Below are positions 24,587 through 33,091 of a stretch of 39,256 nt of DNA, piece by piece (position 1 is the stretch's first letter; the number at the start of each line of letters is the position of its first letter). Location: positions 1 to 39,256 of the forward strand of contig CAZHZT010000041.1 of NCBI GenBank assembly GCA_964537285.1, read 5' to 3'. A program made the position numbers and the translations under genes. This stretch comes from CAZHZT01 sp964537285. Its GTDB lineage: Bacteria > Bacteroidota > Bacteroidia > Chitinophagales > Saprospiraceae. The notes beneath the pieces are model-generated. The model saw only the letters and a program-made list of their open reading frames with translations, did not search any database and had not been told where the DNA came from.

Positions 24587-25139
24587 TAACTATGACTCCT
24601 TTACCTATAATTTATATGACTATCTGATCCAGTTAAAGGCCGAATGCCTGGTAAAGAGAAATGATGAGATCACCTTACAAGAAATTGAGGCCGAAAAATT
24701 TGACGCTATTGTTCTCTCGCCGGGCCCACAAACTCCCTACGAAGCAGGGCTTACCTTTCCGGTGATTGAAAAATTTTATCAAGAAATTCCAATCTTAGGT
24801 ATTTGCCTGGGGCATCAGGCTCTGGGCTTATTTTTTGGAGGGAAATTAACTAAAGCATCAGTGCCTGTTCACGGAAAAACTTCCCCCATCATCCACAACA
24901 CACACCCATTATTCAATAACCTCCCCAACACCTTTGAAGTTATGCGTTATCACTCTCTCATAGTAAAAGAACTTGATGAAAGCGCATATCAACCAATTGC
25001 CTACACCCCCGAAAAAGAAATCATGGCTGCTGCTCATGAAACACTTCCCTTGGCAGGTGTCCAGTTCCACCCGGAATCCATTTTAACTGAATATGGGTTA
25101 AAATTATTGGAAAATTGGATGGCATGGATTCAACGGTAA
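24567..25139 (+). CDS. pabA: Aminodeoxychorismate/anthranilate synthase glutamine amidotransferase subunit
   Basis: Class I glutamine amidotransferase supplying ammonia to chorismate-using synthases for folate (PabA) or tryptophan (TrpG). From the preferred ATG at 24567 it begins MRVLLIDNYDSFTYNLYDYL; the frame's earlier ATG at 24537 adds residues not seen in the family. The triad is Cys80 in ILGICLGHQALG plus His and Glu in GVQFHPESIL. The 190-aa length is normal. No pabB or trpE is nearby, so PabA versus TrpG rests on the stand-alone position and is not certain. The stop codon lies within a heptamer repeat tract. Confidence 0.88.
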   Translation: MRVLLIDNYDSFTYNLYDYLIQLKAECLVKRNDEITLQEIEAEKFDAIVLSPGPQTPYEAGLTFPVIEKFYQEIPILGICLGHQALGLFFGGKLTKASVPVHGKTSPIIHNTHPLFNNLPNTFEVMRYHSLIVKELDESAYQPIAYTPEKEIMAAAHETLPLAGVQFHPESILTEYGLKLLENWMAWIQR

Positions 25140-25222
25140 ACGGGGAACGGTAAACGGGGAACGGGGAACGGGGAACGGGGAACGGTAAACGATGGCTATC
25201 CTTTCCCGTTTACCGTTTACCG
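25133..25222. repeat. Heptamer repeat tract with inverted tail
   Basis: Plus-strand units of GGTAAAC/GGGGAAC type run from within the last pabA codons to 25190. After a ~12-bp gap, TTTCCCGTTTACCGTTTACC (about 25202-25221) repeats the theme on the other strand, so the two halves can pair. Same family as 5632-5718 and 15185-15222. Could act as a terminator-like structure between convergent genes. Confidence 0.75.
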
Positions 25223-25254
25223 CTATTAAGTATTGTTCAGATGCTTAAATACAA

Positions 25255-26469
25255 CTATTCAACAATTATCTTTTTGACGATCGACTTTGGTCCTTGTTTT
25301 ACGCTTAGTAAAAGTGGCCCGCTTGTTTGTACGGCCTCTAAGCTAATTTCTGATTTTCCGCCATTCACTTTTTTCCTCACCAAGGTTCTACCTAACACAT
25401 CCAATACTTCGATTTCAAAGGGTTCCGTATTATTCAAAGCAACAAAAAAATGCCCATCATTAGGATTCGGAAAAACATTTACATCAAAAGAAGAGATTTC
25501 TGTCTGGTGAGTGCTGGTCACCTGATTACAAATAATTGATTCCAGGAATTCCGCTGATTCTTGTACCACCGTAAAAATCTCCGAATTACCAAAGTAACTC
25601 ACATGCCCGGAGCTGTTTTCTACCAAATATAATTGATTAGTAATCCCTACCTGATTCGCAACCGCTTCCATGGAGCAACTGCCATAAGTGTAGGCTTCAA
25701 AAGGGAATGCGATAGAATTCCCATACCCACATGGAACAACAGGATCCAAATCATCATGAGCACTATATAAAGGCGGATCGTTTTCATCTATCCAGAAATC
25801 TCGAATCAAGGAACCGGAATAATTTAGTACTCCACTTACTGATGAAGAAAACTGAGTATTATCGCTGCTATTTCCTTCAATTCCTCCCTCATCATCCACA
25901 ATTGTTTGTACATAAGGTGAAAGCGAATCCTCTTCATCTAAAAAAGCGACCTGACTTGCGGCAACCCCTCCTGCTGAGGCACCTCCTACAAATATCAGCT
26001 CCGGGTTTGCTTTATAAACATTCGCCATTGCTGCATCTTCCTTAAAAAAGCGAACGGCCGCTCTCATATCATTCGAGGCCATAATTACGGCTTTTGCAAT
26101 ACCAACTGAATCAAAAATCAGCGCATCAATTAACCGGTAGCTAATTGTAGCGGTTACAAAGCCTTTCCGGGCAAACTCCTCACAAAATTCTTTGAACTCT
26201 GAACGGTTACCGCTAACGAAAGCTCCTCCATGCGCCATAATCAAAACCGGACGCTGAGAAAGGGTATCCCCTTCAGGTTCATAAATGTCCATAAAAAGTT
26301 GTAAGGTTGCCCCATTTAAAGTGATTGCTTCTCCATACTGTATGGAAGAATGTTCGATGACGTTAGTGAAAACATTGTCAATGTATCTATTGCCATCGCA
26401 GGCGTGCTGTTGAGCTGAAGCTAAATAAGGGAAGACTAGAGAAATAGTGATAAATTTAAAAAAGTGCAT
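25255..26469 (-). CDS. Secreted alpha/beta hydrolase (esterase/lipase) with T9SS sorting domain
   Basis: 404-aa carboxylesterase of the hormone-sensitive-lipase/BD-FAE-like type. Signal peptide MHFFKFITISLVFPYLASAQ; oxyanion hole MAHGGAF (80-84); nucleophile Ser165 in GGASAGG; probable Asp242 in HDDLDPVVP; His289 in SSGHVSYFG. A type A sorting domain starts near 335 (FDVNVFPNPNDGHFFVALNN) and ends VKKIIVE, so T9SS should export it. Start ATG at 26469. It is monocistronic and convergent with pabA. Substrate unknown. Confidence 0.9.
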   Translation of the reverse strand: MHFFKFITISLVFPYLASAQQHACDGNRYIDNVFTNVIEHSSIQYGEAITLNGATLQLFMDIYEPEGDTLSQRPVLIMAHGGAFVSGNRSEFKEFCEEFARKGFVTATISYRLIDALIFDSVGIAKAVIMASNDMRAAVRFFKEDAAMANVYKANPELIFVGGASAGGVAASQVAFLDEEDSLSPYVQTIVDDEGGIEGNSSDNTQFSSSVSGVLNYSGSLIRDFWIDENDPPLYSAHDDLDPVVPCGYGNSIAFPFEAYTYGSCSMEAVANQVGITNQLYLVENSSGHVSYFGNSEIFTVVQESAEFLESIICNQVTSTHQTEISSFDVNVFPNPNDGHFFVALNNTEPFEIEVLDVLGRTLVRKKVNGGKSEISLEAVQTSGPLLLSVKQGPKSIVKKIIVE

Positions 26470-26682
26470 GGTAGATTCTATTTAAAAGCCCATCTAAAAA
26501 GCATTTCACCCCCTTGGTAAAATAAAATTCTCTTACCCAAAGCGGCAAAATTAAGTTCAAGGTAAGTTAAGAAAGAAATAAAATATTGACTGTCACTTTA
26601 CCGATATATCTTTTTATTTCTTCAATTACAAAACCTACCTCCTACTTAGCTGTTCTACAGGCATTAAAACAACAAACCCACT

Positions 26683-27279
26683 ATGTCCGATATCTGGAGC
26701 TATGTTAAGCAGTTATTCAAAAAATCTGAAGAAAGTTCTTCTTCTAACCCTTTCATTCATGAAGTTATCAAACGTAAAGAAGAAGAAAAAGAAGACTATA
26801 TAAGATGGAAAAAATCTCTGATAAAAAGACGGTTAATTGACTGGATTAGAGATCAGTATGCAGTTTACCAGGTGAACCCCGATCATCTGGATCAATCGAT
26901 TGACTTCCTTAACACCCCTTCCTCAAACGGGTTTGTAATTTATTTCAACCAAACGAATTACAATAAAGAGGAAATCACTCATTTATTTGATTACATGAAA
27001 GAGCAGGTGCTTCAACTCAACTACAAAACATATGTTTCTGATCGACGAATCTATAATAAAAAAGATTGGGTAGAAAATATTGACCGGCATTACCTGAAGC
27101 CCAAACCCAACTTTATGGCAAATGAAAAGCTGAACCAACAGTTCGGTAATATTACAATTGAACTCCTTCTTCGAAACGAAAATGTGGTGAATTTAAAGTT
27201 CAGTGCAACGCACTATCAGGATAGTAAATACAAAGAGGTAGCCGAATTTAGTCAACTCATACAGCATTTAATAAAGTAG
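26683..27279 (+). CDS. Hypothetical protein, 198 aa
   Basis: No family recognised. Charged soluble protein with a Lys/Glu-rich N-terminal helix (HEVIKRKEEEKEDYIRWKKSLIKRRLIDWIRDQYAVY) and a C-terminal half with alternating strands (GFVIYFNQTNY, NITIELLLRNENVVNLKFSATHY). No signal peptide. ATG at 26683, alone on the plus strand. A weak terminator hairpin overlaps its stop codon. Confidence 0.65.
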   Translation: MSDIWSYVKQLFKKSEESSSSNPFIHEVIKRKEEEKEDYIRWKKSLIKRRLIDWIRDQYAVYQVNPDHLDQSIDFLNTPSSNGFVIYFNQTNYNKEEITHLFDYMKEQVLQLNYKTYVSDRRIYNKKDWVENIDRHYLKPKPNFMANEKLNQQFGNITIELLLRNENVVNLKFSATHYQDSKYKEVAEFSQLIQHLIK

Positions 27280-27311
27280 GGGCTAGTAAGTTGTTAAACC
27301 AACCAGCCCCT
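27278..27311. terminator. Possible terminator hairpin
   Basis: AGGGGCT (27278-27284) pairs with AGCCCCT (27305-27311), and GTTG pairs with CAAC inside, between convergent genes. There is no T-tract on the plus side, so termination strength is doubtful. Confidence 0.4.
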
Positions 27312-27389
27312 CGCTAACCTGTTGACCGTATGCTTGAAACTTCTTTAATGCAATTTTGATATCTATAAAACGAACTCCCAACAATTCCT

Positions 27390-29147
27390 CTACCAACTGC
27401 GAATAAATCGAAAGCTCCCGGAGACACGATGTTCTGTGCCGTTTGGTTCCTGAAAAGTACCCGAAACAGAACCGGTGACGAATTCATCTTCATTTTCTCC
27501 ATAACTCGTAAAAGTCACCTCTACATCCGTCTCTGCTATATTTGTAAAACTGTTCAATGCTAAAAGAGGGCCATTGATGCTTTCCATTACAGGAAAACTA
27601 CCCGTAGAAATTCCTGGCGTTTTTAAATAAAAATAGTTTGTATTAACAGAATCCAAGGAGGAGTAAATAACCGTATGATTATCTTCGAAACCGCCTTTAA
27701 GCTCCTCCAACAGAAATTCTTGCTCATCTATTTCAAAGGAACAGAAACTGACCTCTTCCTCACAAATCATTAGCTTTCCTGCTTGCACAATATTTTCATT
27801 TGGCAAAATAAATGCTGCGGATATTTCTGATTCTTCACCAAAACTTAAGGCCTCAAGATTAAACTCCCCACTTGGAGAACACCCCAGATAGGTCCAGTTA
27901 AAATTACCGTCAAGCTGAGGAACCATCATGAAGCTGCCTTCATCCGTCAAAACATTTAGATAAGTGTTCTGCAAAGGTTGTAAAGCACATCCTATCAATT
28001 GACCGTTGAGGTTTGTTATTTGGCTTGTAGAGTTCTCTCGCATGACTATCTTTGATATCTCTATACTTCCCTCCGTAGCTCCTATAGAAACAGACTGAAC
28101 AACCTCTCCACAAAAGTTCAGTAATTCAATTTTCATGGGCACTCCTCTCCTTCCCTTCATTCGAAATTCACCGTTTGAACTCGTATAGCCATATCCGATA
28201 GTTGTATTTACACCATTCCTTTCTTGACGAAGCCTGACTTTCTGGCGCATGATCGGGGCATTCATCTCGTTAACCATAGTGCCGCTGAGATTAAGCGTTC
28301 TAAAGGGCTCTTGTACACTCCAAAACCCAGGCTGGGTAACGTTAGCCCTATAGCCCCCTTCTGTCTTCTTCGCACTGCCCGTCTCTACCCAAAAGCCCGT
28401 ATCCGGTTCCCATTTCCATAAAGGCAAAGTATTTGGAGCACCTTGTTGAATGTCATCCGGAACCGAGAATTTCAGTTCAATGACCTTTAATCCCGAGATA
28501 GAAAGTTCAATTCCGGTTTCACTGGCTAACTCGAAGGCTACAATACTAAAAGGCATCAGACCGATCTCTTCATTCTCTCTGTTCAACCCTCTCAAGGAAC
28601 CTGGTAGCTTAAGATCAAAAGAAGGATCAGAGGGATCAAAGCTGTTGCCATATACCTCTACTTTACCTTCATACAATTCTCCACTTTCTGTAACCAAAGT
28701 TTGGTTATCAAACTTAAGACTGCTTCCGTTACCAATAGCTACTTCTCCTCCTGATGTAGCATCAATCACCCCCTGACTATTTTTTGGCAAGAGTACAACA
28801 GGAAAAAAGCTTATCTCCTCTTCATTTCCGCTGAACAAATACCCACTGGAAAAATAACCATTCTTAGATATATTCAAAAGGGCCCTTTCTTCAATGGCAT
28901 GCGCATTGTACATCACAAAAAAACCATTTCTGTCTGTCGTCACTTGCTTTTCCTCTATGATTACGGTAACCCCTTTCAAAGGAGAACCATCTTCTTTGCT
29001 TACCCTACCACTCACATCCACCTCTATCGGATTCAGTGGGGAGGGGTCGCTCGAATTTGGAATAAATAATTCCTCATCTTCTTTGCAAGACCAAAAAAAC
29101 AGGGCGATAAAGAATATCAGGGCTATACTACTTTTGAAAGAAATCAT
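27390..29147 (-). CDS. Carboxypeptidase-regulatory-like domain lipoprotein
   Basis: 585-aa surface lipoprotein of unknown function. The signal MISFKSSIALIFFIALFFWSC has lipobox Cys21. A CarboxypepD_reg-like domain follows (DVSGRVSKEDGSPLKGVTVIIEEKQVTTDRNGFFVMY, about 44-80). Middle segments resemble large Bacteroidota lipoproteins that combine such folds (VIDATSGGEVAIGNGSSLKF; TGFWVETGSAKKTEGGYRANVTQPGFWSVQEP). A second carboxypeptidase-like repeat starts near 285 (LSGTMVNEMNAPIMRQKVRL). No catalytic motif is visible. Probably binds something at the cell surface. Confidence 0.75.
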   Translation of the reverse strand: MISFKSSIALIFFIALFFWSCKEDEELFIPNSSDPSPLNPIEVDVSGRVSKEDGSPLKGVTVIIEEKQVTTDRNGFFVMYNAHAIEERALLNISKNGYFSSGYLFSGNEEEISFFPVVLLPKNSQGVIDATSGGEVAIGNGSSLKFDNQTLVTESGELYEGKVEVYGNSFDPSDPSFDLKLPGSLRGLNRENEEIGLMPFSIVAFELASETGIELSISGLKVIELKFSVPDDIQQGAPNTLPLWKWEPDTGFWVETGSAKKTEGGYRANVTQPGFWSVQEPFRTLNLSGTMVNEMNAPIMRQKVRLRQERNGVNTTIGYGYTSSNGEFRMKGRRGVPMKIELLNFCGEVVQSVSIGATEGSIEISKIVMRENSTSQITNLNGQLIGCALQPLQNTYLNVLTDEGSFMMVPQLDGNFNWTYLGCSPSGEFNLEALSFGEESEISAAFILPNENIVQAGKLMICEEEVSFCSFEIDEQEFLLEELKGGFEDNHTVIYSSLDSVNTNYFYLKTPGISTGSFPVMESINGPLLALNSFTNIAETDVEVTFTSYGENEDEFVTGSVSGTFQEPNGTEHRVSGSFRFIRSW

Positions 29148-29272
29148 CTTTTGTTTGAATTTCTACTATTCCAGATTTATTATCCTTTTCTTTCGTTCTT
29201 TGATTCTATGCATATGACTCTATGCAATATTAATTCGCTGCCTGTACAAGAAAAAAAGCCGAAAAGCGCTAA

Positions 29273-29461
29273 TTAAGTAGTTCACGGAATTAAACTGTAT
29301 GAACTATCGATGCCCTTGGCAGGAAGGTTTTTGAGTTGGAGATCGACACTTTTTTGGGATTTTTCTTCGAAAAATCCCAAAAAAGTGTCGATCTCCAAGC
29401 AAAAAATACTTCTACAGAGGACAAAGATTATTTATATAGTCTATTTCCGCGAACTACTTAA
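29273..29461. repeat. Nested palindromic element (~189 bp)
   Basis: The outer inverted repeat is TTAAGTAGTTCACGGAA (29273-29289) with TTCCGCGAACTACTTAA (29445-29461), one mismatch. The inner perfect palindrome has 30-bp arms 29336-29365 and 29369-29398 around a TTC loop. There is no coding frame. The nested layout resembles a small non-autonomous element with terminal repeats. It fills most of the 456-bp gap between the lipoprotein and barrel-protein genes. Confidence 0.75.
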
Positions 29462-29470
29462 CAGCCAAAT

Positions 29471-29515
29471 AAAAAAAAAGTCCGTTCACTTTGCCGGGTA
29501 AGCAGTGAACAGACT
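29471..29515 (-). terminator. Rho-independent terminator of the sigma-factor operon
   Basis: AGTCCGTTCACT (29479-29490) and AGTGAACAGACT (29504-29515) form a 12-bp stem with one mismatch. On the minus strand it is followed by a run of nine T (29471-29479). It lies ~90 bp after the barrel-protein gene that reads toward it. Confidence 0.7.
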
Positions 29516-29557
29516 TCGAATCGAACTCGGAAAATTAGGAACTGTAATTAAACTTCA

Positions 29558-29601
29558 TTCTTTGACAATTGTGTGACTTTATCACAATTCCCGTCAAGGA
29601 A
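29558..29601. repeat. Short relative of the 109-bp palindromic repeat
   Basis: TTCTTTGAC-AATTGTGTGA (29558-29576) faces TCACAATT-CCCGTCAAGGAA (29582-29601). These match the terminal motif and the second stem of the 109-bp family but without the 24-bp inner arms. It ends 3 bp from the stop of the barrel-protein gene, as copy B abuts the nuclease stop codon. Confidence 0.5.
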
Positions 29602-29603
29602 CA

Positions 29604-31064
29604 TTAAATTTTATATCTAAGCCCAAACCATAGACCCGTACTGGTGTATCTCTGGTCGAGCGGATAAGTCTTTTTTGTTACAGATTTTGTAAAGAACCGA
29701 ATATGTGGCTCTGCAATCAGCTGAAAACGTGGGCTGAGATCGTACGCGAACAAAGAACTCAGGCCAAAACTCCATCCCACATCCCCCTTAAAGGCTTCGA
29801 ATCGTTCATTATCATCAGAACTAATCGACACGGGTTCCAATTCCGGAGAAAGAATACTTCCTTCCTGACTAAAGCGAAGATTCAGGTAGGCCGTAGCATT
29901 TATCCCTACAGACCATCCTTTTTGACTCCACTCATAGCCTAGAGTAAGTGGAAGATCGATGAATCGAAACTTATTATAGGTCGTCTTTACCACAGTACCA
30001 CTTACAAAAGCAGTATCTGTTCTTATTAACTCTCCACTTTCATTGAATACGCTCTCAACGACCATCTGGGATTCTCCTTCATTGCGATAATCAAACTGCT
30101 CATTTATCTGAGTATACTGCAATCCTGCTTTAACAATCATTCCCTGGCTGCTTAAGACAGCTACTCTCACTCCTCCACTATATGAAGTAAGGGCTTGTTC
30201 GGTAGAATCTCTAAAAAAGCCATAACTTGATGGCTCCCCTTTTGATTGTTCAAGACTTCGGAACGCTAATTCCGGGCCACCAACGGCCTCAATAAATACC
30301 TGGAAAGGAGGCATGAAATTAAAGCTCGGACAGCTCAGAGGAGACCAGTTTTTAAAATGATCTACATTACTATTCAAGAACAGATCGTTATCTAGTTTAT
30401 TAAATTGCGCAAATCCTAAGGCAAGGCTTTCCTCTTCATCATTTTCATCATTCCTCGCCCCTTCTGAATCAGCGGTACGATCAATCTCTTTTTCTTCTTT
30501 CTGAAAAAGATAGTCCTCATTTGTTTCAAGTGAAAATTGCGCTGATTTATCCTTTAATTCAATAGTTTTTGATTGTTCACTATTTTCGCTTGAGTTTTCT
30601 CCTGAATCTTTTAGCAAATCAACACGCTTTTTCAAAAATTCTTTTCGGTTTCGATCTATTTGAGCACTACTCAACTGCCTGTTGACTTGAGGGCTTTCCA
30701 CCTTAGTACTAGAAGATTCTTGCACCTCCTCAATAGTCTTGTTTTCAACATTCGCCAGGTTTGGAGTCTCTTTAGAATATTCCATTTCAGGCTCCACTAT
30801 CTCGGTTTTTCTATCCATGGAAACAATACCAAACTCCTGTTCCTGTTGAACTCCTTCTTCGTAACCACTCCAATAGAATACTGAAAGCAATGAAAAACCT
30901 GCAATTAAGGCAGCGATAACCCCCAAAGGCCTTAGAAAAAGAAATCCAAGAGCTCTTTTCTTACGTTTCTCGGCAATAGCACCCCACATTTCTGGTGGCA
31001 CCTCAGAGGAATACGAGTCCAGTTTTTTTCTAAAAAAGTTGTCTAAGTTTTTATTCATACTCAT
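29604..31064 (-). CDS. Membrane-anchored protein with N-terminal anti-sigma-like segment and C-terminal barrel-like domain
   Basis: 486 aa. The start (NLDNFFRKKLDSYSSEVPPEMWGAIAEKRKKR) resembles cytoplasmic tails of proteins encoded next to ECF sigma factors. One transmembrane helix follows (about 38-66, LGVIAALIAGFSLLSVFYWSG), then a long low-complexity Ser/Glu/Lys stretch (70-220). From about 255 on, alternating strands typical of PorT-like outer-membrane barrels appear (FIEAVGGPELAFRS, GGVRVAVLSSQGMIVKAGLQYTQI, GLWFGLRYKI). Its start overlaps the sigma factor stop by 4 bp. Likely an anti-sigma or signal-transducing partner; it is odd that one chain has both an inner-membrane-type helix and a barrel-like end. 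Confidence 0.72.
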   Translation of the reverse strand: MSMNKNLDNFFRKKLDSYSSEVPPEMWGAIAEKRKKRALGFLFLRPLGVIAALIAGFSLLSVFYWSGYEEGVQQEQEFGIVSMDRKTEIVEPEMEYSKETPNLANVENKTIEEVQESSSTKVESPQVNRQLSSAQIDRNRKEFLKKRVDLLKDSGENSSENSEQSKTIELKDKSAQFSLETNEDYLFQKEEKEIDRTADSEGARNDENDEEESLALGFAQFNKLDNDLFLNSNVDHFKNWSPLSCPSFNFMPPFQVFIEAVGGPELAFRSLEQSKGEPSSYGFFRDSTEQALTSYSGGVRVAVLSSQGMIVKAGLQYTQINEQFDYRNEGESQMVVESVFNESGELIRTDTAFVSGTVVKTTYNKFRFIDLPLTLGYEWSQKGWSVGINATAYLNLRFSQEGSILSPELEPVSISSDDNERFEAFKGDVGWSFGLSSLFAYDLSPRFQLIAEPHIRFFTKSVTKKTYPLDQRYTSTGLWFGLRYKI

Positions 31065-31735
31065 GACGCAATTCTGTGCAAATTCATGAATTGTTTTTGT
31101 AATAATTTTCTGGCTTTGGCCAATTGAGACCTTGAAGTACTTTCTTCGATTCCCAACAGTTCAGCAATTTCTCTATGTGAAAAACCTTCGATTGCATGAA
31201 GGTTAAAAACAATTCTGTATCCTTCAGGAAGGTTAGAGATTAAGTTTAACAACTCCTCTTCATGAAGGTGTTCGAGCGCTGAAGGCTCCAAAAATGGAGC
31301 ATCCAGTTGTTCAATGCCCAACTCTTCTTTTTTAAAGGAAGCCTTTCCCAATTGTTTCAAAGCTGTATTAATAACGATTCTTCTAATCCAACCTTCTAAA
31401 GATCCATGCCCTTTAAACTTTCCGATATTGTCAAATATCTTCACAAAAGCGTCCTGCAACCAATCCTCAGCTTCCATTTGATGACGAGCATAGCGACGAC
31501 AAACAGTAAGCATTTTTCCAGCATAGCGCTGAAAAAGAGCGTATTGGCAGGCCTTATTTTCCTTCCGGCAACCTTCTATGAGCTCTTTTTCGGTCAATTG
31601 AGTTCGATTTTGTACTATACAGCTATTATTAATCAGATTCCATCCAAAGGCATTTCGCTGCCTCTGTAGGATTTTTTTTATTTTTTTTATTTTTTTTTGT
31701 CTCATCCGCTTTTTTGGGGTTCTAGATGATTTCAT
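31061..31735 (-). CDS. ECF-type RNA polymerase sigma factor
   Basis: Sigma-70 family extracytoplasmic-function factor. Region 2 is ACQYALFQRYAGKMLTVCRRYARHQMEAEDWLQDAFVKIFDNIGKFKGHGSLEGWIRRI in pieces from about 63 to 121; region 4 is LISNLPEGYRIVFNLHAIEGFSHREIAELLGIEESTSRSQLAKARKLL. The frame's first ATG gives 224 aa, but the first ~35 residues come from an A-rich tract (31664-31703) coding KKIKKIKK and are not family-like; the true start may be internal with a non-ATG codon. It is translationally coupled (ATGA overlap) to the barrel/anti-sigma-like protein. Confidence 0.88.
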   Translation of the reverse strand: MKSSRTPKKRMRQKKIKKIKKILQRQRNAFGWNLINNSCIVQNRTQLTEKELIEGCRKENKACQYALFQRYAGKMLTVCRRYARHQMEAEDWLQDAFVKIFDNIGKFKGHGSLEGWIRRIVINTALKQLGKASFKKEELGIEQLDAPFLEPSALEHLHEEELLNLISNLPEGYRIVFNLHAIEGFSHREIAELLGIEESTSRSQLAKARKLLQKQFMNLHRIAS

Positions 31736-31796
31736 TTGGGTACTCTGTAACCTAAGTTAATGAATATTTTGAAGGGCTCTTTTTTCATTCCATTTC

Positions 31797-31812
31797 GTTG
31801 GAAAGCCTCGCC
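31797..31812. repeat. 16-nt segment shared with the nested element at 35423-35613
   Basis: The reverse complement, GGCGAGGCTTTCCAAC, is identical to 35538-35553. Here it lies in the short gap after the obg stop codon, a possible fragment of the same element family. Confidence 0.4.
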
Positions 31813-31833
31813 ATAGCTAAGGCTCAATGGCAT

Positions 31834-32844
31834 TTAATCAGCCGCACTCCCCTCTGCATTTAACTCCTTCCATATCAAATCCTTAAGCTCATTAAGACCT
31901 TCCCGCGTAAGGGATGAAATAAACAGATGAGGCAAATCGGATGGAATTTCCGATTTCAATAAAACTTTCAATTCTTCATCAATTAAATCAGCTTTTGTAA
32001 TGGCCAGGACTCTGGGTTTATCCAGCAGTTCACTATTGTACAGCTCCAGCTCGCGCAGAAGAATCGTGTACTCATTTTTTATATTTTCAGAATCACTCGG
32101 AATCATGAACAACAAAATAGAATTGCGTTCAATATGCCGTAAGAAACGATGCCCTAATCCTTTTCCTTCATGGGCATTTTCAATTATCCCCGGAATATCC
32201 GCCATTATGAAGGATTGATGATCGCGGTAAGCAACAATACCTAAGTTCGGAGTGAGCGTAGTAAAAGCGTAGCTTGCCACCTTTGGCTTTGCGGCAGTAA
32301 TCACCGAAAGCAATGTAGACTTACCCGCATTTGGAAACCCTACCAGCCCTACATCTGCCAACACTTTTAGCTCCAGAACTTTCCATTCTTCTCCTCCGGG
32401 TTCTCCAGGTTGTGAATATTGAGGGGTTTGATTTGTTGAAGACTTAAAATGTGAATTCCCCAAACCTCCGCGGCCTCCTTTAAGCAGGATCTTTTTTTGA
32501 TCATGCTCTGTTACTTCAAAAAGCAAATCACCTGTTTCGGCATCTTTCGCCACTGTTCCCAGAGGAACATCCAGAATAATATCCTCTCCGTCGGCTCCAT
32601 GTTTATTATTGCTGCTGCCATTTTCTCCATTTCCCGCAATTACATGTTTCCGATATTTCAAGTGAAGCAAGGTCCATTTATTTCGGTTTCCCTTCAATAT
32701 TATATGCCCTCCTCGACCACCATCTCCGCCATCAGGCCCTCCTTTCCGGGTATACTTATCCCGATAAAAATGAGTTGCCCCTGCTCCTCCGGCTCCGGAT
32801 CGACAAGAAATCTTTACATAATCAACAAAGTTTTTCTCTGACAT
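31834..32844 (-). CDS. obg: Obg GTPase
   Basis: Essential GTPase acting in 50S ribosome assembly and stress response. The glycine-rich Obg fold covers residues 1-158 (SGAGGAGATHFYRDKYTRKGGPDGGDGGRGG). The G domain has GFPNAGKST (169-177), a TT switch I (FTTLTPNLGIV), DIPGII (216-221) and ITKADLI. At 336 aa it lacks the long C-terminal OCT domain, as is common. It lies downstream of adk on the same strand, with a 46-bp-arm palindromic terminator between them. Confidence 0.97.
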   Translation of the reverse strand: MSEKNFVDYVKISCRSGAGGAGATHFYRDKYTRKGGPDGGDGGRGGHIILKGNRNKWTLLHLKYRKHVIAGNGENGSSNNKHGADGEDIILDVPLGTVAKDAETGDLLFEVTEHDQKKILLKGGRGGLGNSHFKSSTNQTPQYSQPGEPGGEEWKVLELKVLADVGLVGFPNAGKSTLLSVITAAKPKVASYAFTTLTPNLGIVAYRDHQSFIMADIPGIIENAHEGKGLGHRFLRHIERNSILLFMIPSDSENIKNEYTILLRELELYNSELLDKPRVLAITKADLIDEELKVLLKSEIPSDLPHLFISSLTREGLNELKDLIWKELNAEGSAAD

Positions 32845-32990
32845 ACCGCTGCATTACTCTTAAAAAGTATTTCATTTTACTCTGGCACTGAAAAGCCTAT
32901 TAAACATAACCAACCTCCAGCACTACTGTAAAATAAAAAAATTTATCAAAAAGTTCTGTTAATGTAAGTTCATTTCTTTGATGCTTTTTC

Positions 32991-33082
32991 ACTGTAAAAA
33001 AAGAGGGGTAGTCCGGTAGCCATTCCTTGCGCCTGATCAGGCGCAAGGAATGGCTACCGGACTACCCCTCTTTTTTTACAGT
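32991..33082. terminator. Perfect 92-bp palindrome (46-bp arms, no loop), terminator-like
   Basis: Arms 32991-33036 and 33037-33082 are exactly complementary, centred on TGATCA. Ends read ACTGTAAAAAAAGAGGGG and CCCCTCTTTTTTTACAGT, so T7 follows the GC core on both strands. It lies ~9 bp after the adk stop codon. Far longer than an ordinary intrinsic terminator. Confidence 0.92.
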
Positions 33083-33091
33083 AATTTTAGC

